Below are positions 24,676 to 32,386 of a stretch of DNA of 64,000 nt, in pieces. The stretch comes from Saccharibacillus kuerlensis DSM 22868 (GTDB lineage Bacteria > Bacillota > Bacilli > Paenibacillales > Paenibacillaceae): positions 124,001-188,000 of the forward strand of contig NZ_KB899281.1 in the NCBI RefSeq assembly GCF_000378145.1. Direction: 5' to 3'. Every line of letters begins with the position of its first letter. The first letter of the stretch is position 1. The position numbers were made by a program, and so were the translations under genes. The notes below the pieces were generated by a model. The model was not told where the DNA came from, made no database searches, and worked only from the letters and a program-made list of their open reading frames with translations.

Positions 24676-25764
24676 TCAACTGAACCGCGAGTACAGCTGC
24701 CAGACCAACTCCCGGCGGCTTTTCGTACCGGTCTTGCGAAAGGCCGACTTCAAATGATCCTGCAGCGTATACTCCGACATGTGCAGCGAGAGCGCGGCTT
24801 CCTTGCCGGATAAGCCTTGGACAATCCTGTCCACCACTTCACGCTCCCGTTCGGTCAAGCCGAAATTCTCGGCGAGCACTGGCAGAATGTCCGCAGGTCG
24901 TGCACGCTCGACCGTGACGGCGAGCTGAATCTCGCCGTCGGTGCTCTTCATCCGGCTGGCGCGGATGCCAATGTAATAGCCGCCGGGCGCGGGGACGCAG
25001 ACCCGCGCGGCATATTCGGCGGAGGAGCCGTCCTGCGGAGACGGCGACAGGGCGCGGGCGCAGACCGCGCGGACCGGACGGGGCATGATGTCCGGTCCAA
25101 TACGCTCGGCGCCGCGCAGCGCGGCGAGCCAGCCTTCGGCCGCAGCATTGGCGGCCAGCAGCTGCAGGCGCTCCGACAGCACGAAGACGCCGGCCTCGTG
25201 GGGCAGCGGAAGCGGCTGCCCGGCCTCGTTCTCCGCCTCATCTGCGGAGAACGAGGCCTGCCGCAGATAAGCGGCCATCTGCGGCAGCAGCGCCGCGACC
25301 AGGCGCACGTCGTCCTCCGTGAACGGAGGACGTTTGCTCCGGCGCAGCAGCGTCAGATGGCCGCAGCGCCGACCGCGCGCCGTCAGTACGGCGCGCAGCT
25401 CGTCGCCGAAGCCGGCCGGCGACAAAATATCCCGGAAGCGCGCACTGCGTTCCGGCTGCCTGTTCGAAGCCAAGTGCAGAGCGGCAGCCGGAACTTCCGC
25501 AGCTGCAAGCTGATCATAGCGATTAAAGTCTTCGCCGCGATATTCGTACTCGAAGAGGCGCGGATGAATCGCTTCGACGGCATCGTCGGTTACCGATCCG
25601 GTGCTGAGCCCGGTATTTCCGTCCACACCGGTAAAGCAGGCGCCGTCAAACGGCATCACTTCGGACAGTATGGACAAGCAGGCACTGCGGTAGGCACGCG
25701 GAGACGGAAGCTTGTCCGCCAATCGATGCAGCCTGCCTGATAAGCGGATGATTGTCTGATCCAT
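24676..25764 (-). CDS. LuxR-type transcriptional regulator
   Basis: 362 aa. The C-terminal 60 residues are a LuxR/FixJ helix-turn-helix (FGLTEREREVVDRIVQGLSGKEAALSLHMSEYTLQDHLKSAFRKTG). The N-terminal 180 residues look like a GAF-type sensor region, followed by a PAS-like stretch (FVLSERLQLLAANAAAEGWL). No receiver domain. The gene is much richer in G+C than its surroundings, especially 24940-25300, where G and C fill almost all third positions. That suggests acquisition or different mutational history. It is divergent from the gabD-like gene across 336 bases. Target genes are unknown; regulation of the neighbouring dehydrogenase is possible. Confidence 0.83.
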   Translation of the reverse strand: MDQTIIRLSGRLHRLADKLPSPRAYRSACLSILSEVMPFDGACFTGVDGNTGLSTGSVTDDAVEAIHPRLFEYEYRGEDFNRYDQLAAAEVPAAALHLASNRQPERSARFRDILSPAGFGDELRAVLTARGRRCGHLTLLRRSKRPPFTEDDVRLVAALLPQMAAYLRQASFSADEAENEAGQPLPLPHEAGVFVLSERLQLLAANAAAEGWLAALRGAERIGPDIMPRPVRAVCARALSPSPQDGSSAEYAARVCVPAPGGYYIGIRASRMKSTDGEIQLAVTVERARPADILPVLAENFGLTEREREVVDRIVQGLSGKEAALSLHMSEYTLQDHLKSAFRKTGTKSRRELVWQLYSRFS

Positions 25765-26100
25765 ATCTTTCCTCCTCGCTTTCCCCAGATTTCTGGGATA
25801 GGCACATTGTTTCTTTTGAAATAATGGACACAGATTCCGAGTCTGCTGTATTCATTATCCATTATTAGTGCTGTTCTTTTCAATACTTCGTGAAATGGGA
25901 TACGCTGCAGGAGCAGACAATGAGTTGTAATCTTTCGGAATCCGCCTTCCTTGGGAGGTTTGTAAGTCCAATTGATTCGGGCTGGCATTGGTGCGCATGC
26001 GAAGGGCCAACCTGTTATTGTATACTAAAATGATAGAGGTTTGGCTCACAACAGTCGAACCCGTTCTGTTCCCAATACCGAAACAAAGGAAGTGTGACGC
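25765..26100. other. Divergent region between the LuxR-type gene and gabD
   Basis: 336 bases without a gene. A TATACT hexamer at 26021-26026 is a possible -10 for gabD, with a weak -35. Repeated ATTATCC/CATTATT motifs near 25850 are suggestive but unassigned. Confidence 0.4.
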
Positions 26101-27531
26101 ATGGAGATGCACGGAAAACTGCTGATCGGCGGCTCATGGAAAGAGACGTCCGACTATATAGAAGTTAAAAATCCAGCGAACGGCAAGGTAATCGGCCGAA
26201 CGGCCCAAGCGAGCGAAGCCGACGCTCAAGCTGCAGTGGACGCAGCTTACTCGGCATTCCCGTCCTGGTCGACGCTGCCGGCCGCCGAACGCGGACGCCT
26301 TCTGCTCAATTGGCACGCGCTGATCATTAAGCACCGCGATGAGCTCGCACGTATTATGACGCTGGAGCAGGGCAAGCCGCTGAAGGAAGCGGCAGGCGAG
26401 ATTGACTATGCGAACAGCTTCATCCAATGGTACGCCGAGGAAGGTAAGCGGGTATACGGCGAGACAATTCCCGCTTCTTCTCCGAACAAACGAATTTGGG
26501 TAACGAAGCAGCCGATTGGTGTTGCCGCGATGATTACACCTTGGAATTTCCCTGCTTCGATGATTACACGCAAAGCCGCACCTGCGCTTGCAGCAGGGTG
26601 CACTATCGTCGTCAAGCCGTCGGAAGAAACGCCGTTTACGGCACTTCGATTGGCAGAATTGGCAGAGGAAGCGGGGATTCCGAAAGGCGTTATCAATATG
26701 GTTACAGGCGTACCAAGTGAGATCGGTGGTGTCTGGCAGCGCGATCCGCGCGTGCGTAAGCTGTCTTTTACCGGCTCTACCCGCGTTGGGAAAGAACTGA
26801 TGAAAGGCGCAGCCGATACGATGAAAAAACTTTCGCTTGAACTTGGTGGACATGCACCGTTTATCGTAACGGAGCATGCCGACTTGGAAAAAGCGGCGCA
26901 GGGGATGATTGTATCCAAGTTTCGCAACGGCGGACAGACGTGCGTCTGTACGAATCGCATATATGTTCATGAAAAGGCAGCGGAACGCTTTACAGAACTG
27001 GCGGCGGCCAAAGCAGCAGAGTTGAAAGTAGGAAACGGCCTGGATGACGGCACGGACATCGGCCCGCTGATCAACGCAGCGGCAGTCGACAAAGTGCTGG
27101 CACAGATTGAAGATGCCACATCCAAAGGGGCTCGGGTATTGGTCGGCGGTGGACGAGCTATGGAAGGCGGAGCCGGTCACTTCGTACAGCCGACGCTGAT
27201 TGCAGATGCTGCCGACGATATGCTGTGCATGAACGAAGAAACGTTCGGCCCGCTGGCTCCGATTACGACCTTCCGTACGATCAATGAAGTAATCGAACGC
27301 GCCAACCGCAGTCCGTATGGACTGGCTGCCTACGTGTTTACCGAACAGATCGGTGAAGCAATCACAATTGCCGAACGGCTTGAGTTCGGGATCATCGGAT
27401 TGAACGATCCGCTGCCTTCGACTGCACAGGCACCGTTCGGCGGCTTCAAGGAAAGCGGACTTGGACGCGAGGGCGGGCATTATGGGATCGAAGAATATCT
27501 TGAGGTCAAATATATCTCGTTGGGCCTGTAA
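26101..27531 (+). CDS. gabD: NAD(P)-dependent succinate-semialdehyde dehydrogenase
   Basis: 476 aa, the usual aldehyde dehydrogenase length. Catalytic residues are visible: Glu247 in LSLELGGHAPFIV and nucleophile Cys281 in NGGQTCVCTNR; a second Cys283 two residues on could form a redox-sensitive disulfide, as described in some SSADHs. Cofactor motif FTGSTRVGKELM. C-terminal FGGFKESGLGREGG and GLNDPLPS are typical of the GabD branch, which oxidises succinate semialdehyde to succinate at the end of GABA catabolism. No GABA transaminase is adjacent, so glutarate semialdehyde or other aldehydes remain alternatives. AAAGGAAG lies ten bases before the ATG. A strong terminator follows at 27684-27729. 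Confidence 0.9.
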   Translation: MEMHGKLLIGGSWKETSDYIEVKNPANGKVIGRTAQASEADAQAAVDAAYSAFPSWSTLPAAERGRLLLNWHALIIKHRDELARIMTLEQGKPLKEAAGEIDYANSFIQWYAEEGKRVYGETIPASSPNKRIWVTKQPIGVAAMITPWNFPASMITRKAAPALAAGCTIVVKPSEETPFTALRLAELAEEAGIPKGVINMVTGVPSEIGGVWQRDPRVRKLSFTGSTRVGKELMKGAADTMKKLSLELGGHAPFIVTEHADLEKAAQGMIVSKFRNGGQTCVCTNRIYVHEKAAERFTELAAAKAAELKVGNGLDDGTDIGPLINAAAVDKVLAQIEDATSKGARVLVGGGRAMEGGAGHFVQPTLIADAADDMLCMNEETFGPLAPITTFRTINEVIERANRSPYGLAAYVFTEQIGEAITIAERLEFGIIGLNDPLPSTAQAPFGGFKESGLGREGGHYGIEEYLEVKYISLGL

Positions 27532-27683
27532 ATAGAGCGCCTGTAAACCGGGCTCCTATAAACCGATTTTAAGAATTCCCTGCAGGAACACTACTTATAG
27601 GGCAGTGTTTGAGCGTTTGAACCGTATTTTTTTAATTAAGACGTCCCAAAAACTTGAGATAGACTCAAAAACGATTAGAGTCA

Positions 27684-27729
27684 AAAACGCCGTTCCGCAT
27701 CAGCATCCTGCTGGTGGGAACGGCGTTTT
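27684..27729. terminator. Bidirectional terminator
   Basis: AAAACGCCGTTCC (27684-27696) and GGAACGGCGTTTT (27717-27729) form a perfect 13-bp stem with an inner CAGCA/TGCTG hairpin. It separates gabD from the convergent XRE-cupin gene. Confidence 0.92.
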
Positions 27730-27788
27730 GCATGGACTTTTGTTGAAATGAATGAAGCTTGGTAAACGAGTTGAACCCGATAAGACAA

Positions 27789-28340
27789 TCAAATCAGTTC
27801 TGATTCGCGTCGGCTGTCCGTATAGACGGCAATCAGAATAACAGCCGGTTCGTCGCCATCATTACAGACCCGGTGCGGAACACAGGCATTCCAACTAAAC
27901 GTATCGCCTTCGTGCAGCCGATAAATATCTTCCCCCTGCTGAGCGGTTACCGAGCCGCGGACAACCAGATGGACCTCTTCACCTTCGTGAGCATGAGGAG
28001 TATCGCCTGAAGAAGCGCCGGGAGCCAGCTCAACAAGGGTCATTCGCATATGGGGCGTATGACCGATATGCGAAATGCTGAGCTGTTCCGTGCCACCCGA
28101 CGTCTGACGCCGTTCATGTTTACGAACAATTTGCATCCGTTCCTCTTTTTGCAGCAGGAGGTAAGCCAGTGACACATCCAACGCCCGAGCAATCTGCTCC
28201 AATGTGGAAATGGATGGAGACGTCTTATTGTTCTCCACTTGACTCATGAATCCTTGCGATAGGCCGGTGGCCGCGCAGATTGTAGCAATCGTGATGCCTT
28301 TGCGTTTACGTATTGTACGGATGTTGGAACCCAGGTCCAT
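27789..28340 (-). CDS. XRE-family regulator with C-terminal cupin domain
   Basis: 183 aa. Helix-turn-helix at residues 3-60 (LGSNIRTIRKRKGITIATICAATGLSQGFMSQVENNKTSPSISTL), cupin at about 105-175 (HAHEGEEVHLVVRGSV, GDTFSWNACVPHRVCNDGD). Proteins of this type (PuuR/SinR-like with cupin) sense small metabolites such as polyamines, amino acids or sugars. ATG at 28340 has AAAAGGGG seven bases upstream; the frame is open 22 codons further but without a ribosome site. Located next to, and convergent with, gabD; in other bacteria such regulators control polyamine/GABA genes, so a functional link is possible but not shown. Confidence 0.9.
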   Translation of the reverse strand: MDLGSNIRTIRKRKGITIATICAATGLSQGFMSQVENNKTSPSISTLEQIARALDVSLAYLLLQKEERMQIVRKHERRQTSGGTEQLSISHIGHTPHMRMTLVELAPGASSGDTPHAHEGEEVHLVVRGSVTAQQGEDIYRLHEGDTFSWNACVPHRVCNDGDEPAVILIAVYTDSRRESELI

Positions 28341-28475
28341 CTGTAGTACCCCTTTTTCGAATAAGAGTGGGATTTGTATTTTATTTATCCTAACAATTTT
28401 CGCCAAAATCCGCTAGTCGATGTATGACGAATTTTATAGATTAGGGCTGCAATTTGCAGTTCTTCTATAGCAAAT

Positions 28476-28502
28476 GCGCTTCCTTCATTAAGAAGGAAGC
28501 GC
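28476..28502. terminator. Perfect hairpin, possible weak terminator
   Basis: GCGCTTCCTTC and GAAGGAAGCGC form an 11-bp stem with a 5-base loop between the XRE gene and the small ORF upstream of it. Neither side has a good T-run, so it may be a weak terminator or an mRNA-stabilising hairpin. Confidence 0.5.
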
Positions 28503-28513
28503 CCAAGAACGAA

Positions 28514-28645
28514 TCATAGAGAAATTGCAAGACCGATAAAAAGTAGCAGCATGTCGACAAGCAAAGTCAGGCTGCTTAGACAAATTCCAATGATGGTGTA
28601 CACGGCTCCCTGAGAGCTGCAGACCGCAATAAGTATGAAAGTCAT
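28514..28645 (-). CDS. Possible micro membrane protein (low support)
   Basis: 43 aa if started at the ATG at 28645. It would hold two hydrophobic helices (MTFILIAVC..., LTLLVDMLLLFIGLAI), which is a plausible two-span micropeptide. I see no ribosome site before that ATG and the open frame upstream overlaps the lipoprotein gene out of frame. It starts 50 bases after the lipoprotein stop on the same strand. Reported as a candidate only. Confidence 0.3.
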   Translation of the reverse strand: MTFILIAVCSSQGAVYTIIGICLSSLTLLVDMLLLFIGLAISL

Positions 28646-28695
28646 TGCAGCAGCCAGAATGTCGCACCGATTCGATTTGAATAAATTTGGTGTTC

Positions 28696-29094
28696 TTAAT
28701 TGCGTACTAGGCACTCGGCGGCGAACGGAAGCGGATGGCTCAGCAGAGCAGCGAATCGGTTCAGTGACAGCCTGGCAGAATCGGGATCCGTGAAGCCGAC
28801 GTTCGAGCTGCCAAAGACGCCCTGCACGCCGCACAAGTTGAATGCAAAGTCGCCGAGCATGACGGAAGAGGACTCCTCGGGTGCATCCAGCCCGTAAACG
28901 TCTTGGAGTCTTTGGCGCTCGTTCTGTAGTGCATGATCAGACATTTCATTATTCTCGGACAAGGTCGCCGTTTTTGTGTTTGTCATGATGGTTTTTGGAT
29001 TTGTTTTCGAATCGACTTCCGGTGCGCATCCAGCCAACACGATCAGTATTAATGCAAATCGAATGAGCCGAGCAGTCGTTTTCTTTTTATTCAT
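28696..29094 (-). CDS. Small lipoprotein of unknown function
   Basis: 132 aa. N-terminal lipoprotein signal with lipobox LAGC (Cys at about residue 23), then a Thr/Lys/Asn-rich linker and a short domain with LQDVYGLDAPEESSSVMLGDFAFNLCGV. Contains three further cysteines in the mature part. GGGAGG lies seven bases before the ATG. I do not recognise the family. The gene is alone on its strand with an AT-rich 320-base upstream region. Confidence 0.65.
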   Translation of the reverse strand: MNKKKTTARLIRFALILIVLAGCAPEVDSKTNPKTIMTNTKTATLSENNEMSDHALQNERQRLQDVYGLDAPEESSSVMLGDFAFNLCGVQGVFGSSNVGFTDPDSARLSLNRFAALLSHPLPFAAECLVRN

Positions 29095-29414
29095 CCTTAT
29101 TCCTCCCGTGTAACACGCATTTTGTAGTGAATAATATCATCTAATAAACGATATTTCATAAACGATATTTTGAAGGAAAAGTTATGAAGTTTACTATTTT
29201 TATGTTTTTATAATGAGAGGAAAATAGGACATTTGGAATTTTGCACAAAACACGCCAAAGAGTTACAATCAAGCATAGTGGAAGAGTTTGGAAAGTTTAT
29301 CCGGCATTAAATAGAATGTTAGGCCTAGAATCTGCTCAATAAACGTTCGGTTTGGAAACGGTTCTGTGCGGGTAGTTTTCAGATAAGTTCGGCTTACTTT
29401 AGGGAGGGAAACAA
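29095..29414. other. Divergent AT-rich intergenic region
   Basis: 320 bases without a gene. A TATAAT at 29209-29214 could be a plus-strand -10 for the SMI1-HEAT gene but lies 200 bases away and lacks a clear -35. Confidence 0.4.
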
Positions 29415-30809
29415 GTGGAGAAACAGGCGCAGTTGGAGCGGCAGCTTGAGCGTATTGTCTGGAAACTGAAAATGGCTGCCCGGCGCGACGAGGCCTTGAA
29501 AGAGTTTGGGGCAAGCCGACATCAATATAGGATGAACGAGCCGCTCGGTTCTCAAGAGATCGCAGTATTTGAAAAAAAGTACGGAGTTTCGCTGCCCGAA
29601 CCCTTTTCGGAATTTATTCAGCAGATTGGCAACGGAGGTGCGGGTCCTTATTACGGCATTGCGGAACTTGATTTCGACCAACCGACAGAGTTTTTAAATC
29701 ATGACTGTCGTTTATTTCCCGAAATGACACAGCAGCAGTGGGGAGAGATGACTGCTTTCCTGGACAATTCTACCCTGGGCGCAGCCCAAAAAGAAAGCAT
29801 AGAAGCGGAGCTCTACGGCGGTTTGCTGCGAATTGGGGAGATGGGCTGGACGTTTGAGATGATGCTGGTGATGACAGGCGATTACCGCGGCAGAATTGTA
29901 TATATAGATCGAAGCTTCCAGATTCCGTTCTTTACATATGAAGCTAACTTTCTGGAGTGGTATGAACGCTGGTTGGACGAGGTTATTGGAAGGTACGACA
30001 CAGGTTGGTTTGCCATGGATCGTGCCGAAGATGATGTAATGCTCAATGACCTCTATTTGTCCAATCTCGAGGAGAAAGTCAAGGTGAGTGCCATTCAAGG
30101 CATGCATAAGCTTCCCAAGCTCAAAGGAGACACGCTCGATTTCCTATTAGAGCAGTGCACGGATGCTTCGGCGGCTGTACGAATGGCGGCACTGGAAGTT
30201 TTGACTCAAAAGGATTATGCCGCCGCCGACATTTTTTTGAAACGAGCGCTCAAAAGTGGACTGGCGGAGGAGCGGTTGAATGCGGCTCGACAAATTGATA
30301 TTCATGGTGAAGTTGGCGGCGGAAAACACACGTTTTTGCTGGAGCGTCTGCTGCCTCAGGAAGAAGACCACCGGGTGCTTTGTCAAATAACGCGCATATT
30401 GGAGCAGGGAACGGTGAATCCGCTGCCGACGCTTGTTCCATTTTTCTCTCATACCGATCCAAAAATGAGACGTGAAGCGATTTTTCATGCAGGCCAGCTA
30501 CCCGGTCATGAAGCCTACGCCTCCGCATTTGGCAGAGCTTTGGAAGATGAAGACGAGATGGTACGTCGTACCGCAGTCGGAGCTTTGGAAGGATTGCCTC
30601 TGCCTGAGTTCTTGCCTCAATACGAAAGGCTGTTGAGCGACCTGTCGTCGGGAAACAAGCTTCGCTTGGCGGTGCTGCGGCGTCTCGAAGAGTATGGAAG
30701 CCAGGCATACGAATTGTTTGAGCGGGCGGCTGCGGATTCCGATTCGGAAATTCGAAAAGAAGCCCGGCGCTTGCTTATGAGATTTGGGATGAAAATGAAA
30801 AAAACTTGA
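29415..30809 (+). CDS. SMI1/KNR4 (SUKH) domain protein with C-terminal HEAT-like repeats
   Basis: 464 aa. Residues about 35-180 form a SMI1/KNR4 domain (GSQEIAVFEKKYGVSLPEPFSEFIQQIGNGGAGPYYGIAEL, later FEMMLVMTGDYRGRIVYIDR). Residues about 205-460 consist of HEAT-like helical pairs (VKVSAIQGMHKLPKLKG, AAVRMAALEVLTQKD, PKMRREAIFHAGQLPG, EMVRRTAVGALEGLPLPEF, SEIRKEARRLLMRFG). SUKH domains are widespread immunity proteins against polymorphic toxins, but are also found alone. No toxin gene lies nearby. Start is GTG, seven bases after AGGGAGGG. A perfect hairpin terminator closes the gene. Function is not established. Confidence 0.85.
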   Translation: MEKQAQLERQLERIVWKLKMAARRDEALKEFGASRHQYRMNEPLGSQEIAVFEKKYGVSLPEPFSEFIQQIGNGGAGPYYGIAELDFDQPTEFLNHDCRLFPEMTQQQWGEMTAFLDNSTLGAAQKESIEAELYGGLLRIGEMGWTFEMMLVMTGDYRGRIVYIDRSFQIPFFTYEANFLEWYERWLDEVIGRYDTGWFAMDRAEDDVMLNDLYLSNLEEKVKVSAIQGMHKLPKLKGDTLDFLLEQCTDASAAVRMAALEVLTQKDYAAADIFLKRALKSGLAEERLNAARQIDIHGEVGGGKHTFLLERLLPQEEDHRVLCQITRILEQGTVNPLPTLVPFFSHTDPKMRREAIFHAGQLPGHEAYASAFGRALEDEDEMVRRTAVGALEGLPLPEFLPQYERLLSDLSSGNKLRLAVLRRLEEYGSQAYELFERAAADSDSEIRKEARRLLMRFGMKMKKT

Positions 30810-31135
30810 ATAGCTGTAGAAGGATAAACTTTGTTTCTTCAGAAACAAAGTTTTTTTGTGCAAAAATTCTTATTAACATTTGTGAAGCTCCGGGTTCATA
30901 GATTTCGCAGAGACATCTTTGCAATGATAAGGATGTCTTCTTCGCCACCCTTTCCACAAGCCTGAATGTTCTGGCATTCCATACTCCAACTGGCAGAGTC
31001 CATTGATAAAGCAGACTTAAGCGATGATTTGTATCCTTAAGCGAGTTAAGCAGAAAGATCTCTATATTTGGTTATATATAAGTACATCCCTGATAACTAT
31101 CACGATTTCTAAATACAGAAAAGGGAGAGAGAGCC
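30810..31135. other. Intergenic region
   Basis: 326 bases without a gene. Terminator at 30826-30857, then AT-rich sequence (TATATTTGGTTATATATAAG near 31063) that probably holds the promoter of the next gene; hexamers are not clear enough to assign. Confidence 0.45.
30826..30857 (+). terminator. Terminator after the SMI1-HEAT gene
   Basis: AAACTTTGTTTC (30826-30837) and GAAACAAAGTTT (30842-30853) form a perfect 12-bp stem with TTCA loop and 7-T run. Confidence 0.95.
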
Positions 31136-31846
31136 ATGGAAGAACCACTTAAAATATATGTACTGCTCAAGTTCGGCGAAAAGCGGTTTATGGAAAAATT
31201 TCAGCGCGGACAGCTTCATTTCCAGTGTCTGAGCGCCTTCAAAAATCCAGAGCCCGACGAGTCGGGGCGCAACGATCAATTCGAAGCGGCCTCAGTCATC
31301 TATAATCCGGGCAATTACAAAGTCTATGTGGGCGGCAAACAGCTGGAAGATATAGAGGGGCCGATTGTACTGCAGGAAAATGAAGCGGACCGGCAGTACT
31401 CGCTCAGTTTGTACGGTATTACGAATGAATTGGTTCAACGGCATGTGGAGGGAGAACAGGAACATCTGATTCATCCTTGGAATGAAAAATTCGGAGATTA
31501 TGCAGTCGTAGTTACGAACCCCAAAGAATTCCGGGATCGGATCGACGCAGCCTGCCGCCGGGGCGGATTTGGACTGCGTGAAGGAATGGTGGAGTACCAT
31601 GAAGTCGAAAATTTTACAGGTCGATGGGGATATTTCCGCAAACCGAAAGAATACGAATATCAGTCGGAATATCGTCTTCTGCTTGACCAAGAGACGGAAG
31701 CCGAAGACTATACATTGGATATCGGAGATATTTCGGATATCAGCGAGATCGGTTCCTTTCATGATCTGATTCCGAGAATCCGGGTGAAAATCCGTGAGGA
31801 AGGTGGAACTCTTCCGAGGGAAGACGAAGAAGGCAAAAAAGTATAG
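31136..31846 (+). CDS. Conserved-looking cytosolic protein of unknown function
   Basis: 236 aa, acidic, no signal peptide or membrane segment. The N-terminus (YVLLKFGEKRFMEKFQRGQLHFQCLSAFKN) followed by SGRNDQFEAA, and the later YFRKPKEYEYQSEYRLLL, recall the layout of DUF2971-like proteins (a short N-terminal 'small output window' motif with ND.FE and a C-terminal F.K...Y..E.E.R), some of which are associated with phage defence. I cannot confirm the family. AAAGGGAGAGAG precedes the ATG by seven bases. It lies between the SMI1-HEAT gene and the SOS-controlled small gene, with no shared transcript shown. Confidence 0.6.
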   Translation: MEEPLKIYVLLKFGEKRFMEKFQRGQLHFQCLSAFKNPEPDESGRNDQFEAASVIYNPGNYKVYVGGKQLEDIEGPIVLQENEADRQYSLSLYGITNELVQRHVEGEQEHLIHPWNEKFGDYAVVVTNPKEFRDRIDAACRRGGFGLREGMVEYHEVENFTGRWGYFRKPKEYEYQSEYRLLLDQETEAEDYTLDIGDISDISEIGSFHDLIPRIRVKIREEGGTLPREDEEGKKV

Positions 31847-31867
31847 AACGAAAGGACAGAGTAAAAC

Positions 31868-31896
31868 TCGACAAAGGAACGTATGTTCGATATAAT
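31868..31896 (+). promoter_or_regulatory. LexA-controlled promoter of the small gene
   Basis: TCGACA (31868-31873) and TATAAT (31891-31896) with a 17-base spacer. The spacer contains GAACGTATGTTC (31877-31888), a perfect Bacillus LexA (DinR) box of the form GAAC-N4-GTTC. The identical 12-mer precedes the UvrX operon at 53488-53499. Confidence 0.85.
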
Positions 31897-31913
31897 GAGA
31901 GGAGACCTTGTTA

Positions 31914-32198
31914 ATGGAGATGCATACGATGAATGATGAATTTCTGAAGGACCTCCACGAGTTGGAACGCAGCGATGAGGATCGCTCCAAGCTGCTGATG
32001 AAGGGAATCAAGAAGACGTTGGCCGAGCGCCAGTCGGCGGGTCGGCTCGAACGCTGGCTGAAATTTAAACGCAAGAAGAAGATTGAAGCCTGGCATTCCT
32101 CACCGCAAGAGACTGAATCGCCCAAGCAGGCGAAGCGGTCCGAACATTTCCGGGACAGCGCTTATCGGGAAAGCTCGTATGAAACGAGAACCGAATAG
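31914..32198 (+). CDS. Small charged protein, SOS-controlled, unknown function
   Basis: 94 aa, strongly charged, probably helical, with a basic cluster (RLERWLKFKRKKK, about residues 44-56) and a hydrophilic tail. No membrane helix and no LysM domain, so it is not an obvious YneA-type division inhibitor. The ATG at 31914 has GAGAGGAG about nine bases upstream; a TTG two codons earlier is too close. Promoter overlaps a perfect LexA box, so induction by DNA damage is expected. The transcript ends at the terminator 32219-32260, so it is a monocistronic SOS gene. I do not recognise the family. A DNA- or polymerase-binding role would fit the basic cluster but is a guess. Confidence 0.72.
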   Translation: MEMHTMNDEFLKDLHELERSDEDRSKLLMKGIKKTLAERQSAGRLERWLKFKRKKKIEAWHSSPQETESPKQAKRSEHFRDSAYRESSYETRTE

Positions 32199-32218
32199 AA
32201 GTCGCACTATTATACGGG

Positions 32219-32260
32219 AAGCACCCGCATCTGCCTCAGCAGAGCGGGTGCTTATTTTTT
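32219..32260 (+). terminator. Terminator of the SOS-controlled small gene
   Basis: AAGCACCCGC (32219-32228) and GCGGGTGCTT (32244-32253) form a perfect 10-bp stem, then six T. Confidence 0.92.
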
Positions 32261-32386
32261 GCGGATATTCCTCACAGGATAACTTGGGTAAGTAAGGTTT
32301 TCTTTTCCCGCATTAAGCTTATGATAATAGGTGAGGGGTACTGCATCATGTACCGAGTATTCGAGTGCCGAAGGAGGTAGCAGAGC

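Noticed and set aside
24817-25740. 307-codon open frame on the plus strand
   Set aside because: Antisense to the GC-rich LuxR-type gene, where stop codons are rare in every frame.
26134-27480. 448-codon open frame on the minus strand
   Set aside because: Antisense to gabD; translation is Cys/Arg-rich and unlike any protein.
27649-27690. ACTTGAG / GACTCAAAAAC motifs resembling the GH43-cluster operators
   Set aside because: They lie between gabD and its terminator, far from a promoter, so the similarity is probably chance.
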